Source: Cryobacterium shii
GTDB taxonomy: Bacteria > Actinomycetota > Actinomycetes > Actinomycetales > Microbacteriaceae
DNA length: 64,000 nucleotides
Reading direction: 5' to 3'
Assembly (NCBI RefSeq): GCF_004402595.1
Contig: NZ_SOFY01000011.1
Coordinates: 1-64,000 of the forward strand
This document shows, one piece after another, positions 58,654 to 64,000 of this stretch. Each line of letters begins with the position of its first letter. Position 1 is the first letter of the stretch. A program made the position numbers and the translations under genes. The notes under the pieces were generated by a model. That model made no database searches. It saw only the letters and a program-made list of their open reading frames with translations, and was not told the DNA's origin.

Positions 58654-59967
58654 ATGGAGAACGAAATGCACAACAATCGAATGGCGAGGCGTCTGCTTAC
58701 CGTCACGGCGGCTTCGGCCACCGCGATCCTGGCGCTCAGCGCCTGCGCGTCCGGTGGGGCATCCGGGGATGCCGCCACGAGTCGTGGACCGATCACCATC
58801 TGGTACTCGAACAACGAGTCCGAAATCGCCTGGGGCAAACAGATGGTGGAGGCCTGGAACACCAAGAACCCGGATGAAAAGGTGAAGGCACAGGAGATTC
58901 CGGCCGGCAAGAGCAGCGAGGAAGTCATCGGAGCCGCCATCACGGCCGGCAACGCCCCGTGCCTGGTCTTCAACACGGCGCCCGTCGCCGTGCCGCAATT
59001 CGAGAAGCAGGGTGGTCTCGTCAACCTGTCCAGCTTCAAGGACGGTACCGCGTACATCGAGAAGCGCACCGGCGACGCTGCCGCGCAGTACAAGAGCGCC
59101 GACGGCAAGTTCTACCAGATGCCGTGGAAATCCAACCCCGTCATGATCTTCTACAACAAGGACATGTTCGCCAAAGCCGGCCTCGACCCGGAGAACCCGA
59201 AGCTCGCCACCTACGACGAGTTCCTCGCCACCTCGCGCACCCTGGTCGAGAGCGGCGCAGCACCCAACGCCATCTACCCGGCGCCCACCAGCCAGTTCTT
59301 CCAGAGCTGGTTCGACTTCTACCCGCTGTACGCCGCCGAGACGGGTGGCACGCAGCTGATCGAAGACGGCAAGTCCACCTTCAACACCCCCGACGGCGCC
59401 AAGGTGGCGGAGTTCTGGAAGACCCTGTACGCCGAGGGTCTCGCCGGCAAGGAGCAGTACCAGGGCGACTCCTTCGCCGATGGCCAGGCGGCCATGTCCA
59501 TCGTCGGCCCGTGGGCCGTGTCGGTGTACAAGGATGCCGTCAACTGGGGCGCGGTTCCCGTTCCCACCAGTGAGGGCACACCCGCTCAGGAGACCTTCAC
59601 GTTCAGCGATGCGAAGAACGTGGGCATGTTCACGGCCTGCAAGAACCAGGCGACCGCCTGGGACGTGCTGAAATTCGCGACCAGCGAGGAACAGGACGGC
59701 CAGCTGCTCGACCTGACCGGCCAGATGCCGCTGCGCCAGGACCTGACCACGGTGTTCCCCGAGTACTTCGCGGCCAACCCGGCCTACGAGCAGTTCGGTG
59801 ACCAGGCGTCCCGCACGGTCGAGGTGCCCAACGTCCCCAACTCCGTGGCCGCATGGCAGGCATTCCGTGACATGTACACCAAGACGGTCATCAGCGGCGA
59901 GGGTGAGATCCCCGCAGCCCTGGACGGCGCGGCAGCCAAGATCGACAAACTGATCGCCCAGCCGTAA
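58654..59967 (+). CDS. Sugar ABC transporter substrate-binding lipoprotein
   Basis: 437-aa family-1 extracellular solute-binding protein. A basic N-terminus and hydrophobic segment end in the lipobox LSAC, with lipid-modified Cys31. The mature domain has ITIWYSNNESEIAWGKQMVEAWN and GKFYQMPWKSNPVMIFYNKDMFAKAG, typical of oligosaccharide binders. ATG at 58654 has GGAG 5 nt upstream. It is followed by two permeases; substrate is inferred to be a manno-oligosaccharide or similar from the GH130 gene. Confidence 0.92.
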   Translation: MENEMHNNRMARRLLTVTAASATAILALSACASGGASGDAATSRGPITIWYSNNESEIAWGKQMVEAWNTKNPDEKVKAQEIPAGKSSEEVIGAAITAGNAPCLVFNTAPVAVPQFEKQGGLVNLSSFKDGTAYIEKRTGDAAAQYKSADGKFYQMPWKSNPVMIFYNKDMFAKAGLDPENPKLATYDEFLATSRTLVESGAAPNAIYPAPTSQFFQSWFDFYPLYAAETGGTQLIEDGKSTFNTPDGAKVAEFWKTLYAEGLAGKEQYQGDSFADGQAAMSIVGPWAVSVYKDAVNWGAVPVPTSEGTPAQETFTFSDAKNVGMFTACKNQATAWDVLKFATSEEQDGQLLDLTGQMPLRQDLTTVFPEYFAANPAYEQFGDQASRTVEVPNVPNSVAAWQAFRDMYTKTVISGEGEIPAALDGAAAKIDKLIAQP

Positions 59968-59974
59968 CCCGACA

Positions 59975-60934
59975 ATGTCCACTTCGACAGCACAACGGCC
60001 CGCCGCCGGGAGGTCACAAACACCTCCCGGCGGGGGCGCCCGTCGGCGCCGCAGGCGCCCCTTACTGGGAAAGAACCCCTTCGGGCTCCTGCTCAGCACG
60101 CCCTACCTCATTTTCGTCCTGGCGGTCTTCGCGTACCCACTCGTGTTCGCCTTCTGGATGTCCTTCCACGACTACTTCTTCGCCGCTCCAGGCGCCCAGG
60201 TCGACCGGCCCTTCGTCGGCCTCGACAATTTCCGGGAAGTGCTCAGCGACCCGGCCATCATCCGTTCGTTCGGCAACGTGGGGATCTTCCTGCTGATCAA
60301 CGTCCCACTGACGGTCGTCCTCTCCCTCGTGCTCGCCAACGCCCTGAACAAGGCCGTGCGATTCCGCACGTTCCTGCGGGTGTCGTACTACGTGCCGTAT
60401 GTGACCGCGAGCGTCGCGGTCGTGGGCGTCTGGATCTTCCTGTTCAGCGGCAACGGCCTGGTCAACCAGATTCTCGGGCCGCTCGCACCCGACCCGCCCT
60501 GGCTGATCAACGAGACCTGGGCGATGCCCACCATCGCGATCTTCGTGACCTGGAAGGGCCTCGGATTCTTCATCCTGCTCTACCTGGCCGCCCTGCAGAA
60601 CGTGTCGGAGGAACTCTACGAGGCCGCCGCGACCGATGGTGCCGGCAAGATCCGCAGCTTCTTCTCGGTCACCGTGCCGGGCGTGCGTCCCGCCACCGTG
60701 CTCGTGCTGCTGCTCTCCACCGTCACGGGGGCGAATCTCTTCACGGAGCCGTACCTCCTCACCGGCGGCGGCGGCCCCAACGGGGCATCCTCCTCACCCG
60801 TACTGATGATGTACCAGCGCGGAATCGAACAGGGGTCGCCCGACACGGCGGCCGCGATCGGAGTCATCCTCGTGATCGGAGTCCTCATCCTCGCGTTCAT
60901 CCAGCGCAAGCTCGCGGGAGGTGACGAATCATGA
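59975..60934 (+). CDS. Sugar ABC transporter permease (MalF-type)
   Basis: 319-aa inner-membrane subunit with about six membrane segments, a Pro/Arg-rich N-terminal tail (GGGARRRRRRPLLGK) and the EAA loop LYEAAATDGAGKIRSFFSVTVPG that docks the ATPase. ATG follows the binding protein stop by 7 bp; its stop overlaps the next gene by 4 bp. Confidence 0.92.
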   Translation: MSTSTAQRPAAGRSQTPPGGGARRRRRRPLLGKNPFGLLLSTPYLIFVLAVFAYPLVFAFWMSFHDYFFAAPGAQVDRPFVGLDNFREVLSDPAIIRSFGNVGIFLLINVPLTVVLSLVLANALNKAVRFRTFLRVSYYVPYVTASVAVVGVWIFLFSGNGLVNQILGPLAPDPPWLINETWAMPTIAIFVTWKGLGFFILLYLAALQNVSEELYEAAATDGAGKIRSFFSVTVPGVRPATVLVLLLSTVTGANLFTEPYLLTGGGGPNGASSSPVLMMYQRGIEQGSPDTAAAIGVILVIGVLILAFIQRKLAGGDES

Positions 60935-61764
60935 CCCGCAAGCAGAACATCCTGCGCGGCGTGGTCCTGGCCGTGGGGGCACTCGTGTTTCTGTTCCCGT
61001 TCTACTACATGGTCATCGGCTCGCTGCAGGAGACGCCCGACCCGTCGGTCGCCGGCGCCTTCCCGAATCCGGCGAACCTCACCCTGGCCAACTACGGCGA
61101 CATCAACAGCCGGATCAACCTGATGCAGGGGCTGCTCAACTCGGGCATCTTCACCGGCGGTGTGATCCTCTGCACCGTGGTGTTCGGGGTGCTCGTGGGC
61201 TACGCCCTCGCCCAGCTCCAGTGGCGCGGCCGCGGGGTCACCTTCGCGCTCGCCCTGCTGGTGCAGGTGGTCCCGTTCCAGCTCCTGATGATCCCGCTGT
61301 ACGTGATGATCGCCAGGGACTACGGTCTCGCGGACAACTACGTGGGCATGATCCTGCCGTTCGCCATCAGCTCCACGGCCGTGATCATCTTCAGACAGTA
61401 CTTCTTGCAGATCCCGAAGGAACTCTTCGATGCCGCGCGGATCGACGGGGCCGGCGAGCTGCGCATTCTCCGCCGGATCGCGCTGCCTCTCGTTCGGCCC
61501 GCCCTGCTGACCGTCGTGCTCCTGACCTTCATCGGCCCGTGGAACGAATTCCTCTGGCCATTCCTGATCACCAAGGAGGCGTCCCTCCAGCCGCTCGCGG
61601 TTTCACTCGCCAACTACCTCAGCAACGTCGCGGCCACCGCGGCGAACCCGTTCGGGGCGGTCCTTGCCGGGGCCTGCGTCCTCGCCGGTCCTGCTGTGCT
61701 TCTGTTCATCCTCTTCCAACGGCACTTCGTGTCGAACAATATCGGCTCCGGCGTGAAAGGTTAG
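60931..61764 (+). CDS. Sugar ABC transporter permease (MalG-type)
   Basis: 277-aa membrane subunit with six membrane segments and the EAA loop LFDAARIDGAGELRILRRIALPLVRPA. ATGA overlap with the preceding permease. No ATP-binding gene follows; in Actinobacteria such importers usually share a genome-encoded multi-sugar ATPase (MsiK type), which must lie elsewhere. Confidence 0.92.
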   Translation: MTRKQNILRGVVLAVGALVFLFPFYYMVIGSLQETPDPSVAGAFPNPANLTLANYGDINSRINLMQGLLNSGIFTGGVILCTVVFGVLVGYALAQLQWRGRGVTFALALLVQVVPFQLLMIPLYVMIARDYGLADNYVGMILPFAISSTAVIIFRQYFLQIPKELFDAARIDGAGELRILRRIALPLVRPALLTVVLLTFIGPWNEFLWPFLITKEASLQPLAVSLANYLSNVAATAANPFGAVLAGACVLAGPAVLLFILFQRHFVSNNIGSGVKG

Positions 61765-61766
61765 AC

Positions 61767-62837
61767 ATGCCCACCCCCACAGAATTCCCCTACCGACTGA
61801 CCCGCATGGGCATCATCATGACGCCGGAAAAGGGCAACGCCCTCGAGGCCGAAGGAGTCCTGAACCCCGGGACCGGCCACACCGCGGATGGGACCCTGTA
61901 CCTGCTCCCCCGCCTCGTCGCGACGGGCAACGTCTCCCGGGTCGGCCTGGCCCGGGTCATCATCACGGACGGCGTCCCCACGGGCGTCGAACGCGAGGGC
62001 ATCGTCCTCGAGCCCGACCGGGGCTGGGAGCGCGGCGCGAACAACGCCGGCGTCGAAGACCCCCGGGTCACGTTCATCCCCCGCCTCGGTTTGCACGTCA
62101 TGACCTACGTCGCCTACGGCCCCCTCGGCCCGCGCACGGCCGTCGCCGTGTCATCGGACCTGCGCGAATGGCGCCGGCTTGGCCCGGCTCTCTTCGCCTA
62201 CGACGACGCGCTGGACATGGACCTGAACCTGTTCCACAACAAGGACACCGTGTTCTTCCCGGAGCCCGTCTCCGGCCCGAACGGCGTGGAAAGCTTCGCC
62301 GTACTGCACCGCCCGATGTGGGACCTCAGCGAGGTCAAGCCCGGCGAGGGCGTGCGGGTCCCGGCCGGCGTCACCGACACCAGGCAGAGCATCTGGATCA
62401 GCTACGTGCCCGTCGCCGACGTGCTCGCCGACCTGACGAGGCTCACCTTCTGGGGCGGCCACAAGTTCCTGGCCGGCCCGGAATTCCCGTTCGAAGCGCT
62501 CAAGATCGGCGGCGGACCGGCCCCCCTGCGCGTACCGGAGGGCTGGCTGCTGATGCACCACGGTGTCACCGGCACGATCGACGGAGCGTTCTCGCAGCAG
62601 CAGAAGGTCAACTACGCCGCCGGCGCGATGATCCTCGACGCCGACGACCCCACGATCATTCTGCAGCGCACCAGCGAGCCGCTTCTCAAGGCGGAGACGC
62701 CCGACGAGATCAGCGGCATCGTGCCGAACGTCGTCTTCCCGACCGCGATCGAGGAGATCGACGGGCAGCTGTTCGTGTTCTACGGCATGGCTGACTCGAA
62801 GATCGGCGTTGCACGCCTGGACCACGTCCCGGCGTAA
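61767..62837 (+). CDS. Glycoside hydrolase family 130 protein (beta-mannoside phosphorylase/mannosidase-like)
   Basis: 356-aa five-bladed beta-propeller enzyme. GH130 members phosphorolyse or hydrolyse beta-mannosides. The family's catalytic acid is seen in NNAGVEDPRVTF (Asp98). Other GH130 features are LNPGTGHTADGTLYLLPRL near the N-terminus and SIWISYVP plus WLLMHHGVTG later. It starts 2 bp after the permease stop and is probably the cytoplasmic enzyme acting on the imported sugar. Phosphorylase versus hydrolase cannot be settled here. Confidence 0.85.
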   Translation: MPTPTEFPYRLTRMGIIMTPEKGNALEAEGVLNPGTGHTADGTLYLLPRLVATGNVSRVGLARVIITDGVPTGVEREGIVLEPDRGWERGANNAGVEDPRVTFIPRLGLHVMTYVAYGPLGPRTAVAVSSDLREWRRLGPALFAYDDALDMDLNLFHNKDTVFFPEPVSGPNGVESFAVLHRPMWDLSEVKPGEGVRVPAGVTDTRQSIWISYVPVADVLADLTRLTFWGGHKFLAGPEFPFEALKIGGGPAPLRVPEGWLLMHHGVTGTIDGAFSQQQKVNYAAGAMILDADDPTIILQRTSEPLLKAETPDEISGIVPNVVFPTAIEEIDGQLFVFYGMADSKIGVARLDHVPA

Positions 62838-62852
62838 CGACAGGGACAGCCT

Positions 62853-62906
62853 CGCGAACGGCCTCAGTACGGCGACGGAAACGTCGCCGTACTGAGGCCG
62901 TTCGCG
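62853..62906. terminator. Perfect 25-bp hairpin with GAAA tetraloop after the sugar operon
   Basis: The left arm (62853-62877, starting CGCGAACGGCC) and right arm (62882-62906) are perfectly complementary over 25 bp and enclose GAAA, a stable GNRA loop. It starts 15 bp after the GH130 stop. No T-run follows on either strand, so it is either a non-canonical terminator or a 3' mRNA stabiliser. Confidence 0.75.
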
Positions 62907-62944
62907 TCTCGTCCGTCTCATCCGTCGCCCCCGGCACGGCGTGG

Positions 62945-63039
62945 AACCAATTCGACGGAGATTTTGTCGCCGAAGTGCGATTCCGGTCCGTTTCGGCCCC
63001 GTTCGCGCCGGTCCGGGCAAAATCTCCGTCGAATTCGTT
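62945..63039. repeat. Dispersed palindrome family A, copy 2
   Basis: Left arm AACCAATTCGACGGAGATTT plus TG (62945-62966) and right arm (63018-63039) are inverted repeats matching at 21 of 22 positions with a 51-nt centre. The arms match copy 1 at 29425-29509. Here too it lies between convergent genes. The centre is GC-rich and resembles that of copy 1 in reverse orientation (about 21 of 30 bases by eye). Confidence 0.8.
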
Positions 63040-63135
63040 GGGGGAACGCGCGCTGGTGCAGGCGAGCGCACGCGCACTGGCGCAGGCTGCGAGGAGACGT
63101 GGGTCAGCTAGACGTGCGCTAGCCGGCCGTGGGTG

Positions 63136-63399
63136 CTAGCCGGCCGGTGTGGGCGGCGGGGTGAGGAGGCCGAGGGTGGCCTTCAGTCGGGCCTCGGCAT
63201 CCGGGTCGGCCTGACCGGCCTGGCTCGCCGTGATGTTCGCCTCGGTGACGGCACGCAGTACCTCGTCGCGCTGGATCTTGACCCCGCGCGGGGCATCGAC
63301 GCCGATGCGGATGCTGTCACCGCGCACATCAAGGACGGTGATGACGATGTCATCACCGATGAGGATCTTCTCCCCCTGTTTGCGTGTTAGAACCAGCAC
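63136..63399 (-). CDS. csrA: Carbon storage regulator CsrA
   Basis: Small RNA-binding translational repressor. The 87-aa protein has the canonical core LVLTRKQGEKILIGDDIVITVLDVRGDSIRIGVDAPRGVKIQRDEV, covering the GGA-binding strands, and a 25-residue Ala/Pro-rich C-terminal tail longer than in E. coli. GTG at 63399 is preceded at 6 nt by TAGGCT, whose TAG is the stop codon of the upstream gene. The usual antagonist gene fliW is not in the window. Confidence 0.93.
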   Translation of the reverse strand: MLVLTRKQGEKILIGDDIVITVLDVRGDSIRIGVDAPRGVKIQRDEVLRAVTEANITASQAGQADPDAEARLKATLGLLTPPPTPAG

Positions 63400-63405
63400 C
63401 TGTTC

Positions 63406-63411
63406 AGCCTA
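63406..63411 (-). promoter_or_regulatory. Leaderless-type -10 box (TAGGCT-N6-GTG) for csrA
   Basis: On the minus strand TAGGCT is followed by GAACAG and the csrA GTG. It overlaps the stop codon of the upstream gene, so csrA can be transcribed separately without a leader. Confidence 0.5.
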
Positions 63412-64000
63412 GCTTGACCGGTTGGCCCGGTCGGTGAGGCTCGGCCTCAAACCCGCCATCGTCGCCGAGGTCGCCTCGGAACCGTCGATCCACCCCACCG
63501 GCAGTCCCAACTCGTCGATCGTCTCCGGCGACGCTGTGGACCCGGCCTCGATCACGGCGACCGCGTCGAGGGAGAGGTGCGCGGACAGGCGCGATACCCA
63601 GGCGGCGGTGTCCTCGGCCTTGCGGCCGGCATCCACGACCACCCAGACCTGGTCTGCGCCCACCGCAGCCAGGATCGCGGCCTCGTCCGCAGCCGCCTCC
63701 CCGGCTTCGTCATCGGACTCCAGGCCGAAGGCCACGAAGACCGTCTCGCCCTGATCCACCGCGCGGGCTCGGGCCGCCAGGGCCGTGCGCCGGTCCGTGA
63801 CCCGTCCGCTCCTCGCCGTAGACAGCACACCGGCGACCAGAGGGGATGATCCGGCGCCGCTCCGGGACGCCATCGCCCGCGCGACCGGGAACGCCGCGTC
63901 GGCCCGACCGATGATCAGCACGAGATCACCGTGCCCGGCCAACGGACGCGGCGGCGTGGCGGGGGCGGCTGCTGCCGGCACCCGTGTGGCCGGTACGGGT
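63409..64000 (-). CDS. Partial CDS (C-terminal part), degenerate FlhF/SRP-GTPase-like protein
   Basis: The frame is open to the right window edge, so the N-terminus is missing; at least 196 residues are present. An Ala/Pro-rich segment is followed by HGDLVLIIGRADAAFPVARAMA, which sits where a P-loop would be but lacks GxxGxGKT, then DQVWVVVDAGRKAEDTAAW and ETIDELGLPVGWIDG, reminiscent of the C-terminal part of FlhF-type GTPases. Position just upstream of csrA, often next to flagellar genes, supports a motility-linked protein, but this is inference. It may start outside the window. Confidence 0.5.
   Translation of the reverse strand, partial: PVPATRVPAAAAPATPPRPLAGHGDLVLIIGRADAAFPVARAMASRSGAGSSPLVAGVLSTARSGRVTDRRTALAARARAVDQGETVFVAFGLESDDEAGEAAADEAAILAAVGADQVWVVVDAGRKAEDTAAWVSRLSAHLSLDAVAVIEAGSTASPETIDELGLPVGWIDGSEATSATMAGLRPSLTDRANRSS

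Larger units (their letters stand above)
62838..63135. other. 298-bp convergent gap with hairpin and palindrome A2
   Basis: No gene is visible between the GH130 gene and csrA. The gap contains the 25-bp hairpin (62853-62906) and palindrome A copy 2 (62945-63039). Near csrA, the 11-mer GCTAGCCGGCC at 63118-63128 duplicates the end of csrA including its stop (63135-63145). Confidence 0.7.

Noticed and set aside
60921-61766. Extension of the GH130 protein upstream over the second permease
   Set aside because: The upstream frame is an out-of-frame copy of the permease; the GH130 start at 61767 directly follows the permease stop.

Overview
This 64 kb window is high-GC, densely coding chromosomal DNA from an actinobacterium. 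It is most likely a member of the Microbacteriaceae (Cryobacterium/Leifsonia-like). The evidence is the dcw cluster order without ftsA next to ftsZ, Wag31/DivIVA and SepF, a GarA-type FHA protein, a PASTA kinase beside an Rv2175c homologue, a bacterial LigD/Ku pair, a C50-type carotenoid cluster and frequent GTG/TTG starts. No tRNA, rRNA, CRISPR array, prophage or insertion sequence was seen. Assignments come from reading motifs; no database search was run.

Layout. (1) 1-23.6 kb, almost all on the minus strand, is the division and cell-wall cluster. In transcription order it reads mraZ, rsmH, ftsL, ftsI, murE, murF, mraY, murD, ftsW, murG, murC, ftsQ, ftsZ, yggS, sepF, yggT, divIVA, lspA, rluD, dnaE. 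Most junctions are 1-11 bp overlaps or very short gaps. Three 10-bp MraZ-type boxes sit upstream of mraZ. A partial gene with its own promoter and operator lies at the left edge. (2) 23.8-31 kb resembles the mycobacterial Rv2173-Rv2178c neighbourhood: DUF3040 protein, polyprenyl synthetase, Rv2175c-like DNA-binding protein, secreted LysM protein, PASTA Ser/Thr kinase and class II DAHP synthase. (3) 31-41 kb holds lipid and central metabolism genes (PlsC, ROK glucokinase, acyl-CoA ligase, peptide deformylase, pyruvate carboxylase) and two ParA/MinD-type ATPases flanking pyc. (4) 41-47.6 kb has two MerR-family regulators, the GarA-like FHA protein and PgsA, then the NHEJ pair Ku/LigD and a Nudix hydrolase. 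(5) 47.7-57.4 kb has apt, the translationally coupled operon idi-crtE-crtB-crtI-crtYe-crtYf-crtEb (flavuxanthin/decaprenoxanthin-type C50 carotenoids), an S4 RNA-binding protein, and a two-gene operon of a CrtI-like FAD oxidoreductase with a lipase-maturation-factor-like membrane protein. (6) 57.5-62.8 kb is a LacI-controlled sugar ABC importer (no ATPase subunit) with a GH130 enzyme. (7) csrA and the C-terminal part of a larger protein close the window.

The most unusual non-coding signals are two families of dispersed palindromes, each present twice: a 22-bp-arm element at 29.4 and 62.9 kb, and an 18/19-bp-arm hairpin at 29.6 and 47.65 kb. Others are a perfect 25-bp stem with a GAAA loop at 62.85 kb, and a recurrent pattern of a TANNNT box 6-7 nt before the start codon that predicts leaderless mRNAs. 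Among proteins, MurE has DFHPR in place of the usual DNPR motif, which fits an unusual third residue in the peptidoglycan stem peptide, and the FAD-oxidoreductase/LMF pair has no described role that I recognise.
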